Positions 1-13,100 of a stretch of DNA of 64,000 nt are shown here, piece after piece. The stretch's first letter is position 1, and each line of letters begins with the position of its first letter. The position numbers were made by a program, and so were the translations under genes. The notes under the pieces were generated by a model that was not told the DNA's origin, did not search any database, and worked only from the letters and a program-made list of their open reading frames with translations. This stretch comes from Rhynchonema sp. JSB1_4 (Eukaryota > Nematoda > Chromadorea > Monhysterida > Xyalidae): NCBI GenBank assembly GCA_030248065.1, contig JASAMV010006679.1, positions 1 to 64,000 on the forward strand. Direction: 5' to 3'.

Positions 1-339
1 ACAGTAGGTGGAAAAATCCGGGGCGGTTACGGGGGTTGTGTACCTGGAATCTTGGGGGGAGTCCGGTTTGAGGGGGAGGGGGAGATTTTTCGGGTCGGAT
101 AGGGTACAAATTTCGACCGAAAACCCTTAAAAGTGCAAAAATCGAGCGATATATGCACTTTATAGTGCATAAAAATAGGCACCCAAAAAACTTGTATTGT
201 ACCCTACCCGCCTTGAAAAATCTCCCCGCCCCCAAAACCGGATTCCCGCCAAGATTCCAGGTACACTACGCCCTACCCGCCCCGGATTTTTCCACCTGTG
301 TACCCTACCCGCCCCGCCAAAGTAGCCACAGAACTGCCC
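1..339. repeat. hAT-like non-autonomous element, truncated by window edge
   Basis: The block is a GC-rich palindrome: its first bases (GGTGGAAAAATCCGGGGCGG) return as the reverse complement near 275-300. It ends with GTAGCCACAGAACTG near 307-321, close to the terminal repeat of the complete element at 17696-18132, which shares the same internal sequence. The left end lies outside the window. No coding capacity is seen. Confidence 0.7.
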
Positions 340-1020
340 CTGTACTCCTTGCGACTGGAGTTCTGTATTTTTCTCACAAAACTACAAAACGCCCCAGCAC
401 TTGTGCTTTAACCTCCAGCTTATTAGGGGTTTCTGTACCGGTCGTTCCAAGTTGTGAAAAGATTCACTTTTTCTGGAACGAAAAGTCCCTCTGCCAAAAG
501 CAGCGAATTCCCTCTGCCAAAAGATAACGAATCTCCAAGGAGCTTGGTACAGTAGGTAGGTAGGTTGACGCTCCATCCTGGTACAGTAGGTAGGTCGCCG
601 CTCGGCGGCTGGTACAGTAAGTTGCGATTTTTGGCTCAAAATGGTATAAAATCGATATTTTTCACTCCAAATAGGCGACCTAAATAGACAATATTTCGAC
701 CTAAAAAATTTTGCGCTTGACTGAGTGCTTTTTGGATGTCGTATTCGTATAACCAGTGTAGTTCCTGGGGACTGGGGTCCCCCCTCGGGTACACTCTCTC
801 GTCTCTCCCCCTCTGGTGATACACTATCGCCCTATCTCCCCCTCACTCCGGGCAGGGTACACTATATAGGAGGGATTTTTTTCCAAAAAGCAAAGAATAT
901 GTCAAAATTTTCACCTCAAAAAGCAACGTTCTCCTGAATTTGGGTCTTCCCCTTCCCCCTCGGGGTACACTATCAATCTCCCCCTCCGAAAAAACGAGGG
1001 GTCCGCTATTTCCCCCTCCG
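340..1020. repeat. composite repeat debris (pyrimidine/purine-rich)
   Basis: This stretch has repeated GGTACAGTAGGTAGGT units (about 547-620) and a second hAT-like end beginning CAGTGTAGTTCCTGGGG near 755. The same pieces recur, rearranged, at 63240-63660. I see no exon here. Upstream HP1 exons, including the start of the chromodomain, must lie left of the window. Confidence 0.55.
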
Positions 1021-1239
1021 AACTAGAAACTGCACTGCGTGCGCATAACAAAAAGCTAAAAATGTGTCGATTCCAGGCTGGTGGTGCTGCCGCCGTTGCG
1101 GTTTCATAGGGTTGATGTGTGAAACATCACTGTTTTGACGATCATTGATCATTCTGATTTTATTGAGCGCAACACAGTACAAATGAATGTACGATTGTGA
1201 TTTGATAAGGGATCTTCCAAGTCACGCATCAACCTTCAG

Positions 1240-2952
1240 CCAGTACAACACCTGGGAGCCGGCATCGTCGCTCGCCCATCTGACTGACATGGTGAAAAAG
1301 TTCAAAGCCGCCTGGATCGCAAAGTACGGCCAGCACGTGTATGAACACGATGATCGGTCGCAGGGCCCGTGCGCGATGGAGCAGATCGATAAACGACCGG
1401 TCAAGGTTCGTGACGGTTGTGTTGTTGGAAAACTAACCAGTGTACCGCCGCACCTTACTTGGTTGCATGCAGCCCGCAATTGTCGACGGTCAGAAATCCG
1501 CAAGTTCTTTAGCTGAAAAGTTCACGTCGTGGAAGACCGCAAGTTGATGTTCAAGTATGATTCGCATATCCAAATTGATCATTTCAGTTGGCCTCGAATT
1601 CCCTCGAAACCTAAGCGTAGACAGGCATTCAATTTAATTTTTCAGTAATTTGCGAAATACAACAGTTACACAATGCTCTCGCATCCCTTCAGATGATAAA
1701 AGTCTACAGCAACTTCAAATCAGAAGAAAGCGACGGCGGCGATACGAGTTCGCCGTCGCCGAAAAAGCCGAAAATCGTCAAGAAGCACAAATCGAGCGCG
1801 AGCACCACCGGTGAACAACAACAACAGAAAGGGGAGAAGGCGAAGGAGAAAAATAACAAAGATCAGACATCGGATGCCCGTCAGAAACAGGTTGGTCTTT
1901 TAATGCGACACCATATCATCGCTTGTGATCCGCGGCCGGGGCAGCGCAGGCCGTTTTTGGGAGGCAGCGTACGGTAAATTTAGGCGCCTCCGACTATATA
2001 GATTGGGTCAGGACTCGGACTTGTTTGCACCCGCTGGTTTACCCCATTGCAGCTGTTTTGTCCGTGACAACATTTCGTATTCGATTTCTCTTGGCTGTTA
2101 TGTGAGATTCCATGGGAAAGGGTTGATTGATTGATTATTTGCCAACGCTCGGCCGTCGCGGTCTCATTGTAGACTGAAGATGTCCGACAGATCTTCTGCG
2201 CATTTGATCGGGTTACGCCACAGATCGATTGGGCTCGTGGATACGGGTCGGCTTTTGCAACGAAACAGATGTTCGACCGTGTCAGGCTCGGTGCAGCCTC
2301 GAGGGCACACGTTTTGTATGTTTGGGTCGATGCGGTTGCGATATGAGTTCAGCATGCGGCAGTGCCCACTGCGTAATGGGAAAGGGTCGCAAATCCTGCA
2401 CATTGTCACATACACGAAAATCTAACAATTATATGCCAGGACAACGCCGTCATATCGAATGACGTGAACAACAACACACAAAGTAGCAGCAGTGCGAATT
2501 CGAGCACCGATCAAGACGACTACCGAACCGGCTTCGAACTCGGCATGCGACCCAAACGTGTCTGTGGCATCACGGACACCATGATGGAAGTGTCCGGCGA
2601 ACTGTATTACTTGGTGGAATGGTAAGCGAATTAGGCTGTTGGAAAATTCTAGGTGCAAATGTACCTGCCATTTCAATATTTCGGTGCACTGCAATTCAAA
2701 ATATTTAGGTGCAGCTTGCACCCAGAAAATCACGCACGGCACCGGCATTTCTAAAACTGCCTCACACAATTTTCCATTCCATTTGCATAAACCGTCAACT
2801 CAACAATACTGATGTGATTCAGGGAAAACGCGCCAGCCGACCATCAAGCCGACCTGATCGCGAGCTCGCGCGTCGCCAAGAAATGCCCGGAATTGGCCTT
2901 GAAGTACTTGGAGTCGAAAATTCAGTTTCTGGAACCGAAACCGAAAAAATAA
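1240..2952 (+). CDS. HP1-type chromobox protein (5'-partial)
   Basis: Four phase-compatible exons are visible: about 1240-1405, 1693-1890, 2440-2621 and 2823-2952 (stop TAA at 2950-2952). The first carries the C-terminal part of a chromodomain (QYNTWEPASSL, then a basic helix). The second is a lysine/serine-rich hinge (SPKKPKIVKKHK, poly-Q). The last two make a chromo shadow domain (YRTGFELGMRPKRVCGITD, then YYLVEW joined to ENAPADHQADLI and KCPELALKYLESKIQFLEP). HP1 proteins bind methylated H3K9 through the chromodomain and dimerise through the shadow domain to form heterochromatin; that role is inferred from the family. The N-terminal half of the chromodomain and the start codon are not in the window. 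The intron at 1891-2439 has taken in a LINE fragment. The gene is convergent with ECT2. Confidence 0.88.
2125..2416 (-). mobile_element. non-LTR retrotransposon (LINE) 3'-end fragment
   Basis: On the minus strand, inside an HP1 intron, an 83-residue frame (2415-2164) reads RSGHCRMLNSYRNRI, then CPRGCTEPDTVEHLFRC. This is the His/Cys pattern (C-x3-C-x6-H-x4-C) found at the C-terminus of many LINE ORF2 proteins, after the RT/RNase H region. The sequence then runs into a short TCAA-type tandem tail (2127-2140), typical of a LINE 3' end. No RT catalytic motif is present, so this is a dead 5'-truncated copy. Confidence 0.7.
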
Positions 2953-4176
2953 CAGTGTGAACTAAGTATTTGATACCTGGCCGCTAGCGTTAGTAACTCG
3001 TTCGTTATTTTCATTTAACGTTCCTTTATTGGTCTTTCGTAGATATTGTTGTGTCGGTCCACTGTTTGGAAGCAGATCTGTTTTTGTGGAAAGCACGTGA
3101 ACTTTCTTTTGGTCTCGTCTTTCGTAACAGACCAGTGCTTTCGATTTTTATGTTAATCTGTCATGCTCCTCATTATTTCTTGCACTCCTTACCTTGTTTT
3201 GTTTTCACTTTCTCTGCTCAATATCTTGTTATGGTGCGGGAGCAGTGTGCTTCTCAATGTCCTTGGTGTCAAAAAAATCTTGAACTTTGCGAAAAATTTA
3301 CCTTTATGTCGTTACGCTATTACTTGAACCAAAAATAAAATTCGTTGTTGTGTAATGGCATGGATATACAATACCGACCGGAGTATCTGGGACAAAAAAA
3401 ATTAATTACCCAAAAATAACTAAACATTGCACAAAATCTTTTCAGGTAATTGACACGGGACATGATGCAACGGTGTTTGGTATTACCCGACGCAATAAAT
3501 AAGAGATCAGACGTTACAATAAGAACGGTTCGTTTGATTGCATAGCAAGGAATGAAACAAGAGACGCGTCGCTTTTCTACGAATTTTTACAAAACGATAT
3601 CGCACACAAAGTGAAATCATCAAAAACCTGGAAGCACAGTGAAAACGCACCACGTAAGGCAGAAAATCAAACTGAAGTAAGTACACAGACAATGCGAAAG
3701 AGAAAAAAGGAGCACAAACAGCAAGCAACCATGAAAATAGAGCACACACAAACCGCGACCCAGATTTTTGTAAAGTTCCACATGCATAGGTTTGATCAAA
3801 GCTCACATAATATTCGAATGTCAATTCACATAACAGCGGCTCAAAAGTGCCATTGGTGCATTGGCTAATAAACATGCTTACCCGTCGATAAAAAAACGTG
3901 AAAATAAGCAGAATTTAGCAGACAAATAGCGAAAATGCAGGGTAAACGAGACTGTTTACTTCTGATTGGATTGTGTTTCTCGCAGTGGTGTACAAACGAT
4001 GGGCGGGGGCATTTGCACTGTGGCAGTTTGACGACGGAAATGCAGCAGACTGTGACGCTAAAACACAAAGCGGGCGGAATTGCATGGGTTATTAGGTGGC
4101 AAGCCAGTGCACACAACTACAATGACACACGTCGGGTAATGTTCAGCGGTTGATCTTATAGACAGCGAGCGAATCT
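2953..4176. other. HP1/ECT2 convergent intergenic region
   Basis: About 1.2 kb lies between two convergent stop codons. AATAAA signals at about 3333 and 3498 on the plus strand could serve HP1. Short open frames occur but show no recognisable protein pattern. Confidence 0.5.
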
Positions 4177-7100
4177 TTAGCGGATCAGCCACTTGGTTTT
4201 GGTCTCAATGTCGGCAACGCGATTACGGAACTGGCTGAGGTTCCATCAAGATTCGCAAGACCGCAACCTTCGTTTTGCCTCCCATAGTTCCCACGCGCCC
4301 ATTGTGTGCATTACTGTTTCTCTGTGTATAACGCGCACTCAGTGGTCTTGGTTGCACAGATTGTGCGCACAAAAACTCGGAAACCCAAAAGCATTTTATA
4401 TTGCCATCACTTTCAAAAAAACACCGATGCCCAAAACATCAGACAGCAAGCGCAAGAAAGCACAAGAGCGCCGCCCAAACGCACCCTGGTCTCCCTCGGA
4501 TTCGGCAATGTGCCAGTGTAGGACGCGGCGAACGGACTGTCCTGCGGTCGAAGGAAACAATCATCGGCGGCGGTGGTGGTCATGTTGTGGCCGGGCGGCG
4601 TGTTCTCGTCTTGTTCAAACAGGGTGGCGGTGTTCAGTTGCATTCGCGGCAGGTTGGATCGCGAAATCCGCGACATCGTGTGCGTCAGACCGACACTAAT
4701 TGACGACAGAGCTCGCGTGAGTGTGGCTTGTTTGCGACTGCTGAACGACAACGTGCGCTGCAGACGACCGGGCGTCGATGTTTGTTTGTCGCAGTACCTG
4801 GGTGTATGGGTGGGTGGGTGCATGGGGTGGTATGCAAGCAGTGTGAATATACATATACTGGCAGGCGAAAAAAAACCGGTTTTTTTTCCGGAAAAAAAAC
4901 CGAAAGTGTAAACCAAGTGTTTTCGACTGACTTCAACACTCTTCAAGAACACTTTCGTCACTTCGAACAAATTTTGCACTGAAATTGTTATATTTTTCGA
5001 AATTACGTTCTTAAGTACTGGAAAAGTATTTGGAAAAAAAACGGTTTTTTTCGGAAAAAAACCGGTTTTTTCCACGAAAAATAAAAAACGGTTCTTTATG
5101 ACAGTATCAATATACAGATCGGGGAATGAGGGGATGGAACAAACAGAATGAAAGGGAGCTGGTAGGTTACAGCATGGATTCCAAACAAGAGATTGGTGGA
5201 CTGTGATAGAGCCAAACTTGTCAAAATATGGTATGGCGCAGCACAACACATAGTGCACCATGCGCCATAATATTGACCACTCGGCCTGGATCTACCAATG
5301 CCCACTACTCTGAAAATTTCCCCAAACATAGTGTAAAAGTACTTACTGCCTGGATGAAAACAACGTATCACAATTTCCAAATAAAGCTCAACAAAGACAT
5401 CAGTCAGCGAAGATCAGACGAGTAAAAAACAGAAATGTTACTTCAAAATTACACACTGACAGACACTACTGAATACATTTGGTCAGCACACGCCTCAGCA
5501 ACGTATCATTATCTCGCTTGCGACGCTTGTTGTGCTCAACCACCGCCGCGCCATAAACATCACAGTGGTACATCGTGGTCTGAGCCCGTCCAACCACCGT
5601 TGGTGCACTGACGGCTCGTTGCAACATCCAAACCCGTCTCAGACTCGAACCGGATGTAGATGCAACTAACTTGATGGCTCGACCGACTATCGGTTTCAAT
5701 TCATCACTGATCACAGAGCCGGTCGCATCGATGTCACGCACGCCACAGTCGGTTCGACCCGTTTGTTCTTGCACCTGCATAATTGAGCTGACAAAGCGAG
5801 TGAAACATGAAGAATAATAGAATATTGATATTTGATACATGGATGAAAGGAGTAAATACTGACAATAATAGTCCATCGTTGCAAAACGTAACAAAAGAGC
5901 ACCTGTTTACACAAGGTCAGCAGGAATTTCCGTTTTTCCGACGCTGCCCCCTGGTCGGCGACAAACCCGGCGACGGCGTCGTCCAGATCCGTACGCATTT
6001 TCAGTATGAATATTTGGTCGGTTTCTGAAATGAAATTAGATATTAATCACTGTTTCTTTTGGGTGAGGGCGATAAACAAATGTCAGCCGTTCTGTCAGCT
6101 TTGTTATTGATAAAATGTGACAATCGAATCACAGAAAACCACAAACAACACCGTCCCCAACCGACCAGTGCACGGTTTCACATCATAGACACATCTGATG
6201 TAGCCGAGTGTTTGATGCACCAGGTATTTGTGCGTTTTGACATTGTGCGCCTGGACGGTGATCGACGCCGACGATGTCTGCTTGGCCAGTTTCGATGCTC
6301 GATCGCGTTGTTTGGTCATCTGAATTGTCAAGAATGGACAGTGAGAAGTTGTACCGAAAGGTGCCCCTGTGAGATCGGCACACATACATGGTGGTTTGGC
6401 CCATACCATCGAAGCACAACCAACAACCAAATATGAAATGCACAAAACAAGAAAATAACAAATAGACCCAATCAACGCACAACAATGGTGTCATTGAATA
6501 GATAGAATGTGATCGCCTGGCCTTTGCTGTGGAAATGTCCGTCAACGTCCACGGCATTCAGCTGTGCCAACAGTTCACGATGACTGCTCAGCAGGTCGGG
6601 CTGCAGAAAGACGGGGCTCCAAACACTAACTATGGTAAAAAAAATTAATATTTCACAAAAGGTTTTCAAAAAAATGTTCAACCATGATGACCAAACCGAC
6701 CGGACAATTCTCGATGTCACCGAACACGGCGAGCAAGTTCAGTTGGTCCTCAGTCTGTCGCTTGCGTTCATTCACGTGCCTGAAGTAGAAAGGCAAAAAA
6801 TCAACTGCTGAAATAACAAAAAAGATCATGATGGTAACTTTCTTTAGTGTTCCGATGCGCCCCGTTTTTCGACTTCTGAGTCAGCTACATAAATAACATA
6901 TTGGACTGCGGAAACACAAAACCGGTTCAAGCCAGGCCAGAAATCTTACATAAGGAATGTTTGTGAGCAGCAGTCCGGGATTAGTTCAGGATGAGAGCGT
7001 TGCGTAAACAAGCCCACCACAATATACTTACACAACTTGCAGCACATTGCACTGTTCAACACGCACAATGTCTGACTGACTTTTGCCAAAAATTAATCTC

Positions 7101-10100
7101 CCTGCACTTTTAGTGCCTCACCATGTTGACATTTAGTAGTGCCGCATCTAAATTCGAACTGTCTGCCATTTTGCCAGCTTCGACCTCAACTGCTCTTTTT
7201 AGGTGCGAGGATTACTCAAGTACGACAACAATAACGTTTCACTTCACAGTGCACGAGCACGACATCGTATGAATTGATCTCTATGCCCTTTCTGGCAATT
7301 GCATCACCATTTTTGTTTTGTTTCTGCAGCCCTGCTTTAAATAGTGCGCTGGCGCACGTAAGCAAACATCATTGCGGTCATAATTACTGTGTGCGCGTGC
7401 GTCAGTTGTGAATGAACAGAAACAATTTCCACAAAATCATCGACTTGTTAGCAGTCAGTCCACAGACTGCAGTTTATTGCTGTGATGGATGACGCGCAGA
7501 GGTTTCGCTTCATACCTATTTCCGATAATTCAATTCAGACACGCACATCTTTTTTCTTGATCAAATCATGAGCACCCGCCTTAACAGTTTCCTCACGTAT
7601 TTCACGTGAAGACGTCCGTGCGTTTCGAAACAGCACCTTGGCACGTCGGTGTAAAAAAAATGCCGCTCACGCACACACTCACAGCGCGCGTTTGAAACGC
7701 GGCGTAGTGCCAATGGTGTTATAAGAAGGCGGTCGCCACAAACGAATAAATCAAACGCGTTTGCGCGCTACGCATGTGATTGCTTGCGCATCCTCCACAT
7801 GTGATCGGTAGTAATAGTACATGCTCGTTGCACTGCCCTTCACCTCACTACACCGCTTGCGCAACAAACACTCCACAGCACCGTGTACCTGCTGCTGATG
7901 CACTTTTTAAACTTCTTTAAAAAAACCGAGTGCACTGGAACGAAGGCTTGCTCTTCTTTTTCAAGGATCTTGTTTACACGACGAACACAAATAATGATGA
8001 TGCCATCAACAATAACATCATCAGACGTTGCCGATCTATTCACCATCAACAGCACATAGCCAAAGCCAATCAATCGACGACGGCAATGTTCGACAGATAT
8101 TCGCTCGTGAATCTGTTATCGAACATGTTGCTGTGTCACGCACTGGTCGGGCAGGAAGACGACACGCACAGCAGCAGCAGCATACAGTTGGTGATACCTG
8201 TCAGACCGACAAAGAACAGCACTGCCAATTCTCATGTTGATCCAACACCGCCACCGAGGGAGGATGACACACGACCGGTTTGGCTACCCTTGCCAACCAC
8301 ACAGGATATTGAACGGACCGGCACCATCGGAGGTATGGGCAGCGCTGAGAAGCGCTGTTTTTATTCGATAAAAGCCGGTGAAACGTGGGGCAGCACAAGT
8401 GAAAGTACTAGAACCCAATAATGTAACAGTAGTGAGTTTTGCCCGTTTCGGCCTGTTTTCACAGACGGGTGAGGTGCCCGGCCTCGTCGGTGCGAACGCC
8501 TTTGGCCAATTGACCTGCAAAACACAAACCACGACGTTGCAGGCATCGTACCGATAGCGTACGACATCCGACTACGACTGCCGGTGCCGACGCACAAACG
8601 TCAACACGGCGGTGATCGATCATTCGGCCGTATCGTCGGTTCGATGCGCATGCTGTTCAATGTGAAACACGCCACCGAGCGTCTATTCGTGCACGTTCGC
8701 AAGCTGGACCTGTCGCAGGCCAAAGTCACCGTGACCGAAACCGACCAGCTGTCGGACGACGATTCGGACAAAACCATTGCGATCAAGGCGACCAGGCAGA
8801 TCGGCGACCTGTTCCTGATCAACACGCGTCAGTTGTTGCGTGAAGACAAGCGGTACGTTCTGTCGATATTGGACTACGGTGGTGTCATCAACGGACCGTT
8901 TCATATGGGCATCTACGCCGGCGTCGCGCATTCAGAGCCGACCGGACGAGTGTACACGTACACAACGCAGTTTCAGGTGCGCTTTTGAACATGCCTGACA
9001 ACACAACACCCGTACCTAGCAAGAATGTTCCATGATTTCCACTTCAGTCCGACTGGGCGCGCAGTGCGTTCCCGTGTGTCGATCATCCACGCTTCAAGAC
9101 GCCATTCCGCCTAACGCTGGAGTATCCGCCACACTACAAGGCGCTGTCCAACGCTCAACCGGCCACCATTCAGCCGGACATCGGCTCAGCGCTCAAGAAC
9201 GGCTGGCAACGCACGCAGTTCGTCGAAACGCCACCGATTCCGACTTATACGTTTGGATTCGTGCTTCTGCCATCAACCGGTTGGTTTGTTTCTTGATCAA
9301 GGTACTGATCAAAATCAGGAATTCTTTACCGCTGTCGCAGGCTACCGAATGATCGACCAGTCACGTGACAGCAACAGTGTCAACATGAACATCCGCTTGC
9401 ACCACAACTCGTACCGCATCGGTTCCGTGCTGGCGCGTCAATTCTACGGCTACTGCGTGCACAGTTGGCGCACGATGAGCCACAAACTGAGACGATCGAA
9501 ATTGCCGTTACGCAAACTCGACTATGTGATTGTGCCGTCGTTCAAAGTGCAGGGCATGGAGAACTGGGCACTGATCACGCTCAACGAACGATATCTGCTG
9601 ACGACAACGCCTGCGCTGCGACTCAGTTTGATCGCACACGAGACCGTGCATCAATGGATCAGCAATTTGGTGACGGTCAACAGCTGGCAACATTTGTGTC
9701 TGCAGGTGTGTGTGTGTCGCTAAATCAAAGTTCACTTACAATGCTTCGTGACACCTTCCAGAAGTGCCTGTTTCCGCAGGAAGCGCTCACCGATCACTAC
9801 GCACGACGTATCGTACGAGAGTATTTCGGTGAGGACAGCAACGAATGGCAGGAGTACATCGTGCGCAAATATCTCGACGCGACGCGACACGAAACGTGGC
9901 GGCACGTGCCACCAGCCAATCTGTTGATCGGTTGGTTTGTTGTCATGTCATCCTATATATATTTTGCTCAAAGCAATCCAGATGCTAGCTTTGCAACCGC
10001 ACAACGACAAGCCACATCCATTGGCAGGCATCGACCCAACAATGGACGAAGTGTCGAGTCGCTGTTTCGGCAAGGCCGTCTTTCTCGTGGACGCGCTCGC

Positions 10101-13100
10101 GAACACGATGCCGAACGAGCACGAGTTCGACCAGCGCGTGCAGACGTTCCTCGCGCGCAACCACCAGTCGCACTTTGATCTGGTCGACTTTGTCTCCCAA
10201 TTCACTGGCGTGCCAGTCGGCGGGAGCACGACGACCGGCAGCCAACTGGATGCGGGTGACTATTTCGTGCAATGGTTCGTCAATCCCGGCTATCCGAGCG
10301 TCACCGTCACGCGCAACTACAGCGATCACTCGATGCACGTTCAGCAGAACGGACTGTTCCCGAAGGCGGGCTCGTTCGCCGATCTGGGCAAAATCTGGCC
10401 GATTCGCATCGAATTACGACAGGAACAGAGCGACGAACCGATCCCGTCGCTGTTCACGAACGCGTCACGTTTGATCACCGACATGCCGAAGACGCTACAA
10501 TCGAACGACTGGCTGCTCGCCAACGCCGGCTTCCGACAATTCTACCGCGTCAACTACGACCTGCACAACTGGCAGCTGTTGGCCAAGGCGTTGCGCGCAA
10601 ACCCGACCGCCTTCAGCGTGCTCGATCGGATACGACTGGTGCACGATTTCTGCTATTTCGTGTCGATCGGCTGGTTGCAGGGCGGCGACAACGTGGCACA
10701 ACAACTGATAGAGGCCGTCCATCTACATCCGACCCTGTTCCCACAATCATTCGAGTACAGCACGACATGTCATGCTACACAACAGCAACGAAGGGCACGC
10801 GCGTAGTCGATATCAATTTGGCTGGGCGACAATGTCTCGGTTCAATCTACTTTGAAACATATGAACATCGGTTCTTTTGTGAACCCGACCGAGGCCCATA
10901 CCGGAGTTTGTATATAGATTCCCTTCGAATCCTAGCACTCAAGCTTGTAAATATGTTCACACTCACGTCAGCACTTGTTTGATTGATTCGATAGCTTTCT
11001 GTAAACATTGGTGATCTCTGTGTTTCGCGTCCGTTCGTTTCATCAGATCTGCAACAGCAAAACAAATTTGACGTTTGTAACGTAGAGGTTTACTTCTTCA
11101 ACGCGGCAGACAGGAAAATGTTTCCATATGAACACAACTAATCACACGCGATACTGATGAAAACAATATAGTTTTCGGATTTCGCGAGCCAACCAAAACA
11201 AGGCTACAAGACCAATTCGCTGAATTGAATGTGTGAATAAAATGAGCAACCAACCATTCAACAACAACAGCACGCTGGGCAGTCGCTGTACGGGACGAAT
11301 CAGCAGCTCTTGCAACGACTGACGCTGACATTCGCTGCGACTTTGGCATGCCTGAATTGGGCACACGTTTTTATGGACATGACATGTCAGGTCAGAACAT
11401 GTGCACAAAAGTTGACATGCTCAACAAACGTCACCGCCAAATTCGAACAACAAAATTCCGGAAGAATGTCAGCTAAACCTTTAGAAACGCATGGAATTTC
11501 GGTCGTGTCTGATCGCACATCACCAATGTCTGTTTGGCTTGTTCGAAACTGTTGACAAATGGCGGGTAGGACTTTAACAGGTCGTTGGCCTGAAATGATT
11601 TACATTTGAATCAAATCAAATTTACTGATAGTCCTCACAAACCGAGAAAAGCCGAGCGCCCTTGCACAAAAGCGCGCTCATGTTCGTCAAACCAATAGGA
11701 TGCGCGAGAATGACAAAAGACTAGTTGCGTGAACAGAAAAATTTAAAAAAATATTTTAATTTCAATAAACCCCATGCATGGAGCCAGTGATGTAGTTGGT
11801 CCGAGCAAGAAAGCTAGCTAGCTGGAGGGGTCCGGCGCAAGAAAGCTAGCTAGCTAGCCGGGTACCCCGATTTGGGGTGTTGGTCCAGTCAAAAACAGGG
11901 GTATAATAATTGGTAAAATATATGCCAAAATACGCCATGAAATGTGTGTTTTTGTACATGAGTGAGCAAATTTGAGCGAATTTGACCATTTTGTCCCATA
12001 AAATGGTCATTTTGGCACGAAGATCAACACTTTTTTGACTTGATGTCCGGAGCAAGAAAGCTAGCTAGCCAGTTTGGGGTATGGGTTTCGGAGCAAAGCT
12101 ACCCAGCAGTTGGGGGTATTACCCCCCCCCAACCACATCACTGCATGGAGCGTGCACTAACCGCATCGAGCCACACTTGTCCAATACAGTGTTCCTCGCT
12201 CCAATGGTTGACGAGTGCATACAATCGGCTGCATATCACACGATGTACTTCGTAGAGCGGCGGAATTTTGCCGAATATCGCCGCTTTCTCGGCCTTGTTC
12301 AACAGACATTCGCGACCTTCCGACACGTGCTTCTCGTCCTGTTTGTCCAGGTCCGCTTTGAATACCTGGAAAAGGAGTGTATAGCAATGTTTTATTTAGT
12401 TTTTTTATAAATGTTAGCAATTTTTATGATAATAGAGAGATCTAAAGCTGCATATATAGTTTCGCAAATCGGTTGTCAGATACTCATTACTTTGTTGGGC
12501 ACATAATATATGTAAAACTGATGGCAAAACATTTTTTGATGAAAAATTCGCAAATCTTCAATGATCGAACATGAAGCAACACCACCGAGCAAGCACTGAG
12601 ATTGCCACAAAAACCGGGCCAAAAAATTCAATCGCTCCGACAACAAAGACAGCCAAAACCACCAACCCAGTACCCACCGAATTGATGGTCTGCAACACGT
12701 TGACATAATTGCGTTCGGTCTGCAGCATCTCCAAACAGACTTGTTGTCGTTTGCTGCGTTGTTTCTTGGATGGAGACGGTGGCACGAGTGCCGAGTCGAG
12801 TCCTTCCATTGAGAACAGATTCTCTGAAAAAAAGTGCGACCACAGCAGGTTATCGATTGATGTCGCTCCACACAATGCGAACGAATGGGCTGTCTTCCCC
12901 TTGTTGTCAGACTTCATACAGTACCCTTCACACAGTACCCTTCATACAGTAACCTTCATACAGTACCCTTCATACAGTACCCTTCATACAGTACTATACT
13001 GGCAGGCGGAAAAAACCGGTTTTTTTTTCGGAAAAAAACCGAAAAAAAACCGTTTTTTTTTCCGAGACCCGAATACTTTTCCATTTATTTTTTCGTGGGT

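Noticed and set aside
4193..4699. 168-codon plus-strand frame near the ECT2 3' end
   Set aside because: Antisense to the last two ECT2 exons, which show clear coding pattern on the minus strand.
9465..10178. Overlapping 237-codon plus-strand frame
   Set aside because: Shadow of the M1 peptidase: only the middle part (exon 5) is real and the rest is out of frame with the family pattern.
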